NCBI GenBank assembly: GCA_948436975.1
Contig: CAOJJB010000002.1
Span: 1 to 64,000 of the forward strand
DNA: 64,000 bases
Reading direction: 5' to 3'
DNA from: an uncultured Clostridium sp.
GTDB taxonomy: Bacteria; Bacillota; Clostridia; TANB77; CAG-508
Position 1 is the first letter of the stretch. Every line of letters starts with the position of its first letter. Below, piece by piece: positions 1-9,078 of this stretch. The notes below the pieces were generated by a model that saw only the letters and a list, made by a program, of their open reading frames with translations, had not been told where the DNA came from and did not search any database. A program made the position numbers and the translations under genes.

Positions 1-2
1 CA

Positions 3-41
3 GATGATTATGTTGAGAGAATAAAGAGATTAGTTCGCTAA
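3..41 (+). CDS. 3' end of an unidentified gene (partial)
   Basis: The third frame is open from the window edge to TAA at 39-41 and would encode DDYVERIKRLVR. A hairpin terminator follows. Too little is present to name it, and another frame ending at 24 is also possible. Confidence 0.25.
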   Translation, partial: DDYVERIKRLVR

Positions 42-66
42 ATTACAAGTTATAGGGATAAATAAA

Positions 67-98
67 AAATAGTAGGTACTTTTCAATACCTGCTATTT
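67..98. terminator. Bidirectional hairpin terminator
   Basis: AAATAGTAGGTA (67-78) pairs over 12 positions, with one G-T wobble, with TACCTGCTATTT (87-98). A-rich and T-rich flanks suit termination from both sides, between the rightward gene tail and the leftward gene ending at 93. Confidence 0.75.
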
Positions 99-407
99 TA
101 ATTGATTAGGATTTTCGGTTGCTACTTGTAAATATTTTTGAATTGCTGAAATAGATTCTTTATGTGTGGAGTTTAAACTTTCAATATTTACTTGTTGACC
201 TGGCATAATATCTTGTATCATTTTTTTTATTTCATTAAGAGTTAGTCCAAAAAATTCTAAAAAAGCTATTTTAAAAATTATCTCTATATACAAATCATTA
301 TAATTTATTGAATGTTCTTGAATTATTTTCTTTTTTATATTATCAAAATTAGCTTTTCCATGTTTTTCTAAAAAAAGTGTACTAAAATTCATGTCAAAAA
401 AATCCAT
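93..407 (-). CDS. Small ICE protein, paralogue of the 789-1130 product
   Basis: The product is 104 aa. ATG at 407 is preceded by AGAGGTGAT. I do not recognise a named family. It aligns by eye with the product of 789-1130: GKANFDNI against GKGTFKNL, FGLTLNEIKKMI against FGLNKKQIALML, PGQQV against PGTSV. Both look like compact helical proteins without a signal peptide or membrane segment. The two copies flank an unrelated small gene in one leftward operon at the edge of the control region, so a regulatory or accessory role is possible, but this is inference. Confidence 0.6.
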   Translation of the reverse strand: MDFFDMNFSTLFLEKHGKANFDNIKKKIIQEHSINYNDLYIEIIFKIAFLEFFGLTLNEIKKMIQDIMPGQQVNIESLNSTHKESISAIQKYLQVATENPNQLK

Positions 408-476
408 AAGATCACCTCTTACTTATATAATATACCATAAAATTAGAATAATTATAATTGTTTGATAGTAGATATA

Positions 477-773
477 TCATTTCATAGTTAATGCAGTTAT
501 GATAAATTTTACACCATCAGCAACACCATTTCTATAAAGTAATTCATTTTCTTTGCGTAGATACTCACATTCCACATCGTCATATTTTGATAATAAATCT
601 TTTAATTTGTTTCTTGACTTTGGATGTACTCTTGAATCAATGAATTTGATAATTTCGTCATAGACTATACTTGATTTATTTTTGCATCTTTCTCTTTCCT
701 GATCTTCTAAATCAAACAATTCCTCGTCTTCTTTTTTGTTAAATAAAAAATTAATAATGTCCTTATAATTCAT
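477..773 (-). CDS. Small acidic ICE protein (possibly DUF6809-like)
   Basis: The product is 98 aa, charged, and probably helical. ATG at 773 follows GGGAGGTGC with a seven-base spacer. The C-terminal part (YRNGVADGVKFIITAL) resembles small phage and ICE proteins of the DUF6809 type, but I cannot confirm this without a profile search. It lies between two paralogous small genes in one leftward operon. Confidence 0.6.
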   Translation of the reverse strand: MNYKDIINFLFNKKEDEELFDLEDQERERCKNKSSIVYDEIIKFIDSRVHPKSRNKLKDLLSKYDDVECEYLRKENELLYRNGVADGVKFIITALTMK

Positions 774-788
774 AAGCTATGCACCTCC

Positions 789-1130
789 CTACTTGTTATA
801 CAATTTTAAATCTTTCTTAATGTAATCCTCAATTTCTGGGATAAGTTCTTTTTGGTCGTTTAAAATCTCGTCTGGTGGAAATGCTACACTTGTACCTGGT
901 GTTAGCCCTAAATCTAGCATAAGAGCAATTTGTTTTTTGTTTAACCCAAAATAATTTAAAGCTACAATATAATATACAACAAGACAATATTGGACTAGCA
1001 CTTCATTTTTACCAACCTTTTCTATTACCTCTATTGGTAGTTTTATTTTTTTGCATATTCTATCAGCTAAATTTTTGAAAGTACCTTTCCCATATCGAGC
1101 AATCCAGTAAGTAAAATAATAATTTGGCAT
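789..1130 (-). CDS. Small ICE protein, paralogue of the 93-407 product
   Basis: The product is 113 aa starting MPNYYFTYW. ATG at 1130 has a good AAAGGAGGAAAAA site; the ORF could open 42 bases earlier, but that ATG lacks a site. It is the first gene of a leftward operon leaving the 1131-1666 control region. It shares the GK-x-F-x-NL, FGL and PG motifs with the 93-407 product. Function unknown. Confidence 0.6.
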   Translation of the reverse strand: MPNYYFTYWIARYGKGTFKNLADRICKKIKLPIEVIEKVGKNEVLVQYCLVVYYIVALNYFGLNKKQIALMLDLGLTPGTSVAFPPDEILNDQKELIPEIEDYIKKDLKLYNK

Positions 1131-1324
1131 TTTTTCCTCCTTTCGCAATAATTGTATATAAATATTTTTCATATGTTAATGCTCAAAAAAAAATTTTTTA
1201 ATCTCTTGTAACTATTGTATCTGTAAGTATGTAAAATTTTATTCGAAAAAAATTTAAAAATTTGATACTAAAAATGTTCAAAAACGCTTATATTTCAACG
1301 AAAAAAATTTTTAAGCCGTGCTTA

Positions 1325-1353
1325 TTGAAATAATTAAAAAAACTATGTAAAAT
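1325..1353 (+). promoter_or_regulatory. Promoter of the ICE control RNA and rightward operon
   Basis: TTGAAA (1325-1330) and TAAAAT (1348-1353) are separated by 17 bases. Transcription would start near 1360, just before the four-hairpin array, and would have to pass the terminator at 1533-1592 to reach the gene at 1667. Confidence 0.5.
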
Positions 1354-1373
1354 ATAAGTGTGTATTAGATTAT

Positions 1374-1474
1374 GTTATAGTTTTTTCTATAACTATCCAT
1401 AAAGTATAACTTTATGGCATAACTACTAAATAAAAGTTAGTAGTAAGTATTTCTACATTTGTAAAAGAATGTAG
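1374..1474 (+). ncRNA. Array of four consecutive perfect hairpins
   Basis: Four hairpins with perfect stems follow one another within 101 bases. They are GTTATAG/CTATAAC (1374-1393, loop 6), CCATAAAG/CTTTATGG (1397-1417, loop 5), ACTACTAA/TTAGTAGT (1422-1444, loop 7) and CTACATT/AATGTAG (1453-1474, loop 8). Stem sequences differ, so this is not a simple repeat. With a promoter just upstream and a terminator downstream it could form a small RNA of about 230 nt or an attenuating leader. A protein-binding array or single-strand origin is also possible. Confidence 0.6.
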
Positions 1475-1532
1475 CATAAAATGGGTATAAGTAAAACATT
1501 TATATAGATTATTTGTTATGCTTAAATAAAAA

Positions 1533-1592
1533 AGAAAGTTAGAGTTTTAAAAGATGCCCCCTCTTTTAAGATTACTAAACTTTCTATTTTTT
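1533..1592 (+). terminator. Strong two-part leader terminator or attenuator
   Basis: The outer stem AGAAAGTT (1533-1540) pairs with AACTTTCT (1578-1585). The inner stem TTAAAAGA (1547-1554) pairs with TCTTTTAA (1562-1569) around the loop TGCCCCC. A T-run follows. It lies about 75 bases upstream of the first rightward ICE gene, so operon expression probably depends on read-through. Confidence 0.75.
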
Positions 1593-1666
1593 TACCCAAA
1601 ATAAAAGAAAGGAGGATTTATTAAAAAAATCTTTTACACAGAAATAACGGAAGGAGATTTTAAATT

Positions 1667-2029
1667 ATGAAAAGTGGATTTGATTTTGAATTATACGAAA
1701 CACTTTTTACAAATTGTTTTATTTTTAGTTCAAGATATACCAATGGAAATTTGCAATTAAGTCTATTTGGCACTGATTCAGCTACAAATGAAACAGCACA
1801 TTTTGCTGATATTACACTAAATCAAAACAGCAGAATGCTACGAGAAAACGAAATTGTAGTTGATTGCAAATATAAGCCTACAATGATACCACAATTAATT
1901 GAACTTGGTATTTTACAAAAACAAGTTGGTATATGCGTAGTAAAGGATGCATTATATCCTATTTATACTATTGATAGAACAATGGTAAATCAAAAACAAT
2001 ATTGTATGCAAGAATTAGTTGCTGCATAA
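1667..2029 (+). CDS. Conserved-looking ICE protein of unknown function
   Basis: The product is 120 aa, soluble, with mixed alpha/beta character. ATG follows GGAAGGAG. It is the first gene after the attenuator and ends with a run of small residues (ELVAA), as do several neighbours (NIAA, KAA, EEAA). I do not recognise the family. It sits about 20 bases ahead of the directionality-factor gene and is probably co-transcribed with it. Confidence 0.6.
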   Translation: MKSGFDFELYETLFTNCFIFSSRYTNGNLQLSLFGTDSATNETAHFADITLNQNSRMLRENEIVVDCKYKPTMIPQLIELGILQKQVGICVVKDALYPIYTIDRTMVNQKQYCMQELVAA

Positions 2030-2049
2030 AAAAGAAAGGAAGAATAAAA

Positions 2050-3251
2050 ATGAAAGAAACAAGAAAGTTACAATTACCAGTTATTCGGTAGAGTTCAACA
2101 CCGGAGAGCAAATTTTGGTTAATGGTAAAAAACGAGTTAAAGACTATGGATATTTCATAGCAAAGATTCAAGAAAGTAATATGCAACAATATTTAGACAA
2201 GTTTAATGAACTAATTAAAGGAAAAACAACTTTAGATATACAACTACTAAACAAAGACACATTTACTATAAAAAGAGTTAGATATAATCAAGGCGGAGCA
2301 GCTTGTTACTGTATGGATGGAGAGGACAATGGAAAAATAAAAGAAAAAAATTTATGGAAGCCAACCCCATGTAATTCTAGTTGTAGTTATTTGCAAAAAG
2401 ATACTAATGGAAAAACAGCATGTAATCGTATTGCTTGGCTAAAATTTTTTATTCCAGAGATTTCAATGGATCGAATATGGCTTATGAGAATTACAGGTCA
2501 GCAATCAATAGACAATATTGATGCCTATTTACAATTACAACAATTACAGGGAAATTCATTAAATAACTTATTTACTTTGTTTTTAACACGAAAAGAACAA
2601 ATAAATTTCTTAGGAAATAAATTCAATAATTATGTTTTAGATATCGTAAAAAAAGAAGATTTTATTTCTAATTCTCAAATTCCACAAACTAATCAAGTAC
2701 AAAAAGATTTATCCACAAAAGAAACTCAAAATGTGAATAACAATGTAGAAAAAGAGCAACAAAATACAGTTTCAAAACCTATTGCTACTCAAAAAAATAA
2801 TGTAGAAACTAAAAATGTTGAAAATACTAAATCAAAAGAAGATTCTAAACAAACGCAAGATAACACTGTTAATATAACAGAAAAAAAGGAAACAACAAAA
2901 TCTAAAAAACAAACAAAGAGCAAAACTAAAAAAGCTGAAGAAAAACCAAAAGAATCTACAACTGAAAAAGAACAAAATACTGACAATTACGATAATTACT
3001 ATGTATTCGAGTCTTTATCTAGTGAAAAAATACAAACTAAATCAGGAACAAAGGACTATACAATTGGAAAATTCTACGATATGCAAGATAAACAACACAA
3101 TATTATAGTAAAACCTGAATATGCAAGTGAATTACAAAATTGTGAATTAGGTACACTAGTACAATTTACAGAAATTAAGAAAATTGAAGGTAGAAAATTT
3201 GCACTAGATTTAAACTTTATTGAAAAAATGGAAAAAAATATAGCAGCATAA
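2050..3251 (+). CDS. Gp3-like recombination directionality factor, two CGG +1 shifts
   Basis: The long frame has no usable start. AAGGAAGAATAAAA-ATG at 2050 reads 12 codons, then CGG (2086-2088) and TAG. A +1 shift at this CGG brings a second CGG (2102-2104) into frame, and a second +1 shift enters the long frame. The 399-aa protein then has the N-terminal run VIGRVQHGEQILVNGKKR. A Cys-containing segment, CNRIAWLKFFIPE and LMRITGQQSI resemble the Gp3-like directionality factors that switch integrases to excision. A K/T/E/Q-rich linker (about 215-310) leads to a small C-terminal beta domain. The family call is moderate; the frame repair follows directly from the sequence. Confidence 0.6.
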
Positions 3252-3369
3252 GAAAGGAACTCTTATACTACTAATTATTCACAAAGCCATTGGCTTTAAT
3301 TTGTATATATTATAACGAATTAAAATATAAAAGTCAATGCTCAAAAAAATAAAAAAAGGAGAATTTACA

Positions 3370-3591
3370 ATGCACAATGGATTTAGAGATGGTAGTCAGG
3401 TTATTGTAAATGGTTCAGGCAAAAATAATGGTAAATATTATGATAATCAATTAGCAATAGTATTAGAACGAGATCCCTATTTTCTCGACTATCATGTTCG
3501 ATTCGAAGATGGGAAAGATGATTGGCTTTCGCCTAGATATTTACAAAAGCCTATACTAGAAGGAAAGGAAATAAAAGAAAATGAAATTTAA
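3370..3591 (+). CDS. Small SH3/KOW-like ICE protein
   Basis: The product is 73 aa, starting MHNGFRDG at ATG 3370 behind AAAAAAGGAG. The ORF could begin at 3337, but that start has no site. The run GSQVIVNGSG, then QLAIVLERD, then VRFEDGKDDWLSPRYL looks like a small beta-barrel of the KOW/SH3 type. A weak hairpin AAAGCC-ATT-GGCTTT (3283-3297) lies upstream. The 3' end overlaps the start of the SMC-like gene by 11 bases. Confidence 0.6.
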   Translation: MHNGFRDGSQVIVNGSGKNNGKYYDNQLAIVLERDPYFLDYHVRFEDGKDDWLSPRYLQKPILEGKEIKENEI

Positions 3592-5567
3592 TTATATTAA
3601 AACAATTCGGCTTTAGAAAGTACAAAAAAGTATTTGAAACAGACTTATACGATATAACTAAAATAAGTGGAAAAAACCGATCAGGTAAAAGTAATATATT
3701 ATTTGCAATTATTAATGTTATTTTAGGTACAAATATGTCAGGTGATGAGAAGGCTTGTCTTATCAATAAAAAATGCGATTCTTCGTATATAGAGCTACAT
3801 TTTACTGATAATCAAAATTGTAAGCACATACTTATTCGTAGTAAACACAGATTTGATAATAAAAAGAATTTTCTATCACTAGATGGGAAAATAATAACAC
3901 AAACTGACTTAATAAGTTTTTTCAAAGATAAAAAGTTATTATTATCTATTTTGAATCCTTTTTATTTTTTAAATAAGAGACCTAGTGAACAGAAAGAATT
4001 AGTTGACAAATACTTATCAGACATTAAACCTAAAACAATATTTGACAGATTAAATGAAAAGCAACAAAATGAGTTAATTGAAAAATACTTTTATGTATCT
4101 ACTAGAGAGATATACACTTTATTAAGTATTGAAGAACTAGAACTTATCTATAACGAACATAAACTACAATCCATTACAGGAAGAGAGTTTGCAGAACTAT
4201 CAAATCAAGAAATAAAAGATGCTATATGTGGAAATATAAAAACTCTAAAAGATACTAAATATTATCAAATGCTTACAACAAAGGAAAAAGAAGATTTTAT
4301 AAATCTTAATATGTCTAATATTTTTATGGATATTGCTTTTAACAATTTAAGTACAGAAGAACAAGCAATTTTAGAATGTGTCCCTAAAGATATTCCTACA
4401 TATATTTCAGAACTAAATCAAAATATAAAAGCATCAGAGCAATCAATTACTTCATTAAACGGGAAAATAGAATATGCACAAAATATCGTAAATGAAAAAC
4501 TACCAGCATATAGTAAATTTGAAAAAGATGTTGAATTATCACTAGCAAGACAAGAACTTGCTTTTTTGAATACTAATCAAGATATTGTAAAAAAGGAAAA
4601 ACAAAAGCAAATGGTTGATAGGTTAGAACAAGATATACTTAATAAGGAAACTGAAATTTCAGAGCTTGAAAAGCGTATGACAGAAGGAAAGAAAAAGTAT
4701 TTATCAATAAAAAATGGAACTGTTTGTGATTGTCCTACTTGTGGGCAACATATTCAAGATACTAGCAAAATCAAAACAATTGAGAATATGAAAAAAAGTT
4801 TAACAGCTGACTACAATAGAAAGAATTTATTAGATACTCAAAAGAAAGATTTAAGTTCTAAATTAATGGTAGAAAAATGTAAATATCATGCACTAGAAGG
4901 AGAAACAACAATTGACAAAAGCAAACAAATTGCAGTTATAGAAGATAAAATCAAAAAGCTAGAAAATGAACAACTAGAAATAGAAAAATTCAATAACGAA
5001 ATTAGAATAAAAGAAACTAATATTAAAAATGCAAAATTAGATATTCAAAAATTTAGTAGTCAAATACTATCTCATAATCAACTAATAGATAATACAAAAG
5101 AAGCAAAACAGATAGTACAAAAGTTATATATATCGTATATTGAGGAGAAAATGAAACTTGCTAAACAATACTTAAAAGATGTTAATATTAAGTTTTACTC
5201 TGTTCTAAAAACTACTGGAGAAATAAAAGAGGATTTTGTAATTACATATAAAGGTTCTCCATTAGCTGATTTATCTAGGTCAGAGACTATTGCAACTGCT
5301 ATTGAATTTGCTAATATGTTCAATAAAATTAGCCGAGTAAACTTACCTTTATTTATTGATGACTATGAGAGTTGTGCCGACTATAATTTTGTTGAGGAAT
5401 ACTCAAAAGATACGCAAGTTATCGTATCACAAGTAGCAAAAGGTCATTACCTAACAATTGCAGATGCTAACAGCAATGATTGTACTATTATTAAACCTAT
5501 GATAACAGGATTTAGAACAATGAATATACACAAAAATAATGTGGCAAATATTCAAAAAGCTGCATAA
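3581..5567 (+). CDS. SMC/Rad50-like ATPase with zinc hook, one CGG +1 shift
   Basis: From ATG 3581 (AAGGAAAGG upstream) nine codons lead to in-frame CGG (3608-3610), then CTT and TAG. A +1 shift gives MKFNYIKTIGFRKYKKVF and continues to 5567, 661 aa. Walker A is ISGKNRSGKSN (about residues 27-37). Coiled coils flank a zinc hook CPTCGQ (about 330). Near the C terminus are a signature-like LSRSE and Walker B LPLFIDDYE. Without the shift the Walker A lysine would be lost, because the next ATG lies at 3735. Likely role: DNA-end processing or recombination during transfer. Confidence 0.8.
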
Positions 5568-5572
5568 GTAGA

Positions 5573-5597
5573 AAAGGCAGAAATATCTGTCTTTTTC
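5573..5597 (+). terminator. Intra-operon hairpin terminator
   Basis: AAAGGCAGA (5573-5581) pairs with TCTGTCTTT (5586-5594), one wobble, followed by TTC. It lies between the SMC-like gene and 5628 and is probably only partly effective. Confidence 0.5.
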
Positions 5598-5627
5598 TTA
5601 TATTTAAAATGAAAGGATGAAACACAT

Positions 5628-6044
5628 ATGAGAATTAAAGTTTTATTAGTAATACCAAATCAAGAGGTACAAGTGGTCAAAATACCAGCAAATTTGAAAT
5701 TTATTAAAGCATTTATTGGAGAGAATCTTTTTAGATTAAAATTAAGCAAAGATACTATACTTATTGCCAATAAAAATGCTAATGCAGAAGATTTTAATAG
5801 AATTGTTGGAGGAAATATTATACTAGGAACATTTTTAGTTATTTCGATAAAAAATAATTGTAGAGTTAGCATGAAAAAGAAAGATGTTAGGAGATATACT
5901 AATATGTTCAAATTAAGGAAACACAAGAAAAAAATAGATATGTATAAAGAAGAATGGCTTGAAGAGTATTACTCAAAACAAAGAGAAAGAAAACAAAAAA
6001 ATGCTGAAAGAAATAAAAAAGAAATCTTTAATATAGCAGCATAA
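5628..6044 (+). CDS. ICE protein with basic C terminus, unknown function
   Basis: The product is 138 aa. ATG follows GAAAGGATGAAAC. The first 70 residues look like a small alpha/beta domain (MRIKVLLVIPNQEVQVVKI), and the second half is strongly basic (KLRKHKKKID, RERKQKNAERNKK), which suggests nucleic-acid contact. It ends IAA like other products of this operon. Family not recognised. Confidence 0.6.
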   Translation: MRIKVLLVIPNQEVQVVKIPANLKFIKAFIGENLFRLKLSKDTILIANKNANAEDFNRIVGGNIILGTFLVISIKNNCRVSMKKKDVRRYTNMFKLRKHKKKIDMYKEEWLEEYYSKQRERKQKNAERNKKEIFNIAA

Positions 6045-6065
6045 AAAGAAAGGAATTGAATTTTT

Positions 6066-6713
6066 ATGAATAACAAATTTATAGCAATGATCATATTAAA
6101 TCCTAATATACCAATAGGAAAAATTGATTTTATACAAAGTAACATTTCAAGCATATTTGAACAATATAGCAAAATACAAAAGGTTTGGTTTTTAGGCAAA
6201 AAGAAATTGGACTATAAAATAAAAAAATATACTGAAGGCTATCATTTAAAACTTGAAATAATGGCAAAAGATAAAAAAGTAGAGGAAATGAAAAACATAT
6301 TGAAAAATAATAGAAATGTCATTTTTTCACTTATTATGAAAGACGAAGAAAATAAAAATAATTTGCCAATTATTAAAAAAAGCCCCCTACCTTTTAATAA
6401 ATCTGTTCAAATAAATACTCTATATACAAAAAATCAAAATAAGGTTTATTTGCTAATTAGTAAAAATCTAAAATTACCATTTGCAGAATCAAATATTTTA
6501 GTAATGAGTAATGACATAAATAAAATCTTTGAGTATGCAAATAAAGAATTACAAAGTTATATATATGTCAAAGGTTACAGAGCTTTAGTTTCAATGAAAA
6601 ACATAAAAGATTTAGAAAAAGAGTTAAGGCATAAATGGAAAATTGAATTTGTATTAGGTAATAATCCTAATATAGGACAAGAACTATTAATACAAGAAAA
6701 AAATTTAATTTGA
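6066..6713 (+). CDS. Divergent bS6-like (ribosomal S6 fold) protein
   Basis: The product is 215 aa. Residues 1-85 follow the bS6 pattern: N-terminal strand, helix, then LGKKKLDYKIKKYTEGYHLKLEI, which matches LGQKKLAYECRTYKEGRYYSIEF in the next gene. Residues 100-215 are a second domain without an obvious family; it may be a degenerate repeat of the same fold. It lies 17 bases ahead of a normal-length bS6 gene. A bS6 paralogue with a C-terminal extension on an ICE is unusual. Binding to the 30S platform or to single-stranded nucleic acid is inference. Confidence 0.6.
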   Translation: MNNKFIAMIILNPNIPIGKIDFIQSNISSIFEQYSKIQKVWFLGKKKLDYKIKKYTEGYHLKLEIMAKDKKVEEMKNILKNNRNVIFSLIMKDEENKNNLPIIKKSPLPFNKSVQINTLYTKNQNKVYLLISKNLKLPFAESNILVMSNDINKIFEYANKELQSYIYVKGYRALVSMKNIKDLEKELRHKWKIEFVLGNNPNIGQELLIQEKNLI

Positions 6714-6730
6714 GGAAGGACGAAAAAATT

Positions 6731-7015
6731 ATGAATAGATATGAAACAATTTTTATAATGAAAAATGATATTACAGAAGAACAGAAAAATAACATAATTT
6801 CCACTATAAAAAATCACCTTAATGAAAAAGGAAAAATAATTAAGGAAAAAGATTTAGGTCAGAAAAAGTTGGCTTATGAATGTAGAACATACAAAGAAGG
6901 CAGATACTATTCAATCGAATTTGATGCTAAAACTGAAGCAATAACAGAATTAGAACGAATGTATCGAATCAATGACGATATTTTAAAATTTATAGTATTA
7001 AGAAAAAACGATTAA
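6731..7015 (+). CDS. rpsF: Ribosomal protein bS6
   Basis: The product is 94 aa, the normal length of bS6. ATG at 6731 follows GAGGAAGGA. It begins MNRYETIFIM, carries DLGQKKLAYECRTYKEG and ends RINDDILKFIVLRKND, all typical of bS6, which pairs with bS18 on the 30S platform near the E site. It is followed by ssb as in the chromosomal rpsF-ssb-rpsR operon, but no rpsR follows here. An ICE-borne copy means the host could hold two bS6 types. Confidence 0.85.
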   Translation: MNRYETIFIMKNDITEEQKNNIISTIKNHLNEKGKIIKEKDLGQKKLAYECRTYKEGRYYSIEFDAKTEAITELERMYRINDDILKFIVLRKND

Positions 7016-7034
7016 GGAAAGGAAGGAATTGAAA

Positions 7035-7469
7035 ATGAACAAAACTATTTTATTAGGAAGATTAACAAAAGCACCTGAAATTAGAATGTCTAGTGCTAAT
7101 AATGATATGTTAATAGCAAATTTTTCTCTAGCTGTTAATAGAAGATATGTAAAACCAGGAGAAGAAAGACAGGCTGATTTTATCAATATTGTAGCATATT
7201 CAAAACTAGCTGAATTTACAAATAAATATTTAAGGCAAGGATTACAAATATGTGTAAGTGGCAGATTACAAACTAGAAACTATGAAGATAAAAATGGAAT
7301 TAGACGCTATGTAACAGAGGTTATAGCAGAGGAAATTTATTTCGCCGATAGTTTCAAAAAAGAAGATGATAGTATTTTAAATTCTGACAAACCAGTAAAT
7401 ACACAAGAAAATACAGACACCAATACTAATGGAGATGTCTTCCCTAGCGAAAATGATCTCCCATTTTAA
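7035..7469 (+). CDS. ssb: Single-stranded DNA-binding protein
   Basis: The product is 144 aa. ATG at 7035 follows GGAAAGGAAGG. It has the OB-fold pattern MNKTILLGRLTKAPEIR, NFSLAVNRRY and INIVAYSKLAEF, then GLQICVSGRLQTRNYEDKNG. An acidic tail ends ENDLPF, the partner-binding tip. It covers single-stranded DNA during conjugative transfer and replication. Placed after bS6 as in chromosomal operons. Confidence 0.9.
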   Translation: MNKTILLGRLTKAPEIRMSSANNDMLIANFSLAVNRRYVKPGEERQADFINIVAYSKLAEFTNKYLRQGLQICVSGRLQTRNYEDKNGIRRYVTEVIAEEIYFADSFKKEDDSILNSDKPVNTQENTDTNTNGDVFPSENDLPF

Positions 7470-7488
7470 GCGAAGAAAGGAAGGAAAA

Positions 7489-7911
7489 ATGGATACATAT
7501 AGAAAATATACAAAAAATGAATTATTAGAAATTCTTAAAAAAGATGGAATTTTATTTGTTAAAACGAATTTAGGGAACAAATGTATTATTAAAAAAGGTG
7601 ATTTAGCAGATTTCATAATTCTTGAGACTGAAAGAACGGGACACGCTGTTGAAATGAGTTTTTTTATGCCAGGAATTAGTGGTGTAGTTATGAGTACTTA
7701 TGGTTGGTTTTTAAACAAAGCAAATCCTGTTTTAAGAGAAGAAATGATTGATAGGCTAGTATTATTACAAACAACAGAAAAAAAGCCTAAAAAAGTCAAA
7801 ACTTTTGATACAGATATATTTGAGAATATGCTTGATAACAATGAGATAGACAATGACATTCAAAATTACAATGAACTTTATGGAAAATATGAAAATGCAC
7901 AAAATATCTAA
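7489..7911 (+). CDS. ICE protein of unknown function
   Basis: The product is 140 aa starting MDTYRKYTKNELLEIL. ATG at 7489 follows GAAAGGAAGG. Mixed alpha/beta, no membrane segment. The C-terminal 40 residues are acidic and N-rich (MLDNNEIDNDIQNYNELYG). The family is not recognised. It is in the DNA-processing operon between ssb and the next unknown gene. Confidence 0.55.
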   Translation: MDTYRKYTKNELLEILKKDGILFVKTNLGNKCIIKKGDLADFIILETERTGHAVEMSFFMPGISGVVMSTYGWFLNKANPVLREEMIDRLVLLQTTEKKPKKVKTFDTDIFENMLDNNEIDNDIQNYNELYGKYENAQNI

Positions 7912-7933
7912 TATAAGAAAGGAAGATTTATGA

Positions 7934-8770
7934 ATGAAATTAACAGGAAAAGAAAAAGCAAGATTATGTATAGAAGTAGACAACAAGGAAGACTGGACTA
8001 ATAAAAATTTCACAATAAAAGAATTATTAGATTCTTTTATACTTGGCACAATAGCAACACCTATAAAAAATAAGGACAAAGTACAAGAAAAAATAGTTAA
8101 ATATTTTTCTATTGATAACATTATAATGGAAAAAAGAACTAGAATAAATGCTAAATTTCGTGCTTCATTAAAATACCCAAAAAATGAAAGAGAATCCATA
8201 GAATTTGAATGTATATGCACATATTTAGACATAACCGATTTTTATAATTTTATTGTTGATTTGTATATTGATTATGCTGAATCATTTAACACAACTATAA
8301 CTGATATTAACTTAAAAATAATTGAAATAGAAATTAGAAATCCTTTAGCATTTACGGACAAAGGTTTTATTAACTCAAAAATTTTAAATCAATATGATTT
8401 AGACGGACAAATGGATACATTATTATATCTATTAAAAACTCAACAATGGGAAATCATAAATAATAAAATTATATTTACAGAGTTAATAAATGATAATTTT
8501 ATACAAACCTTATTAGAAGTCTTTGAAAAAAAATCTATAATTAACAATGAAAGACAAAAAAATATGATTATAAATAATTGTGAAATACAAGGAATAGAAA
8601 CTATTAGAAAAAATATACAAAATAAAATACAAGAAGAGAAAGCAACTAAGGAACAATTAGAAACAATTATAAAGAATAATCAAGATTTTTATAGGCTAAA
8701 TTTAAGAAAATATATACCAAAATTCACTAAATTAGGAAATACAAAAACTAAACCAATAATATATTTTTAA
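7934..8770 (+). CDS. ICE protein of unknown function
   Basis: The product is 278 aa. ATG follows AAGAAAGGAAGATTT. N-terminal alpha/beta region (MKLTGKEKARLCIEVDNKED) and a helical, lysine-rich C-terminal third with coiled-coil character (residues 205-255). No motif recognised. Same operon as ssb. Confidence 0.55.
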   Translation: MKLTGKEKARLCIEVDNKEDWTNKNFTIKELLDSFILGTIATPIKNKDKVQEKIVKYFSIDNIIMEKRTRINAKFRASLKYPKNERESIEFECICTYLDITDFYNFIVDLYIDYAESFNTTITDINLKIIEIEIRNPLAFTDKGFINSKILNQYDLDGQMDTLLYLLKTQQWEIINNKIIFTELINDNFIQTLLEVFEKKSIINNERQKNMIINNCEIQGIETIRKNIQNKIQEEKATKEQLETIIKNNQDFYRLNLRKYIPKFTKLGNTKTKPIIYF

Positions 8771-8799
8771 AATTCAAAAATATAAGAAAGGATCAAAAA

Positions 8800-9075
8800 A
8801 TGGAAACAAATATAATAAGTGTAAAATATGAGGATAATTATATGCCTAAAACATTTAGTGGCAAAGCATATAGTTATTATACAGCAATTACTGTTGAAGT
8901 TGGCGATTTAGTAATAGCACCAACAGCAAATGGAGATAAAATTGCAAGAGTATCAGAGATTAATATTCCTGAATATAAGGTAGAAATGATAAAACCATAT
9001 TTAAAAATTATTACAACAAAAATTGATAAAACAAAATACTTACAAAATAATCAAGTAATGGAAGAAGCAGCATAA
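8800..9075 (+). CDS. Small beta-rich ICE protein
   Basis: The product is 91 aa. ATG follows ATAAGAAAGGATC. The run YYTAITVEVGDLVIAPTANG and DKIARVSEINIPE suggests a small beta-barrel. It ends EEAA, like other products of this operon. Family not recognised. Confidence 0.55.
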   Translation: METNIISVKYEDNYMPKTFSGKAYSYYTAITVEVGDLVIAPTANGDKIARVSEINIPEYKVEMIKPYLKIITTKIDKTKYLQNNQVMEEAA

Positions 9076-9078
9076 AGT

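Noticed and set aside
2019-2049. TTG 2019 as start of the directionality-factor gene
   Set aside because: It lies in the previous gene's end without a site, and the resulting N terminus does not fit the family; ATG 2050 with two CGG shifts does.
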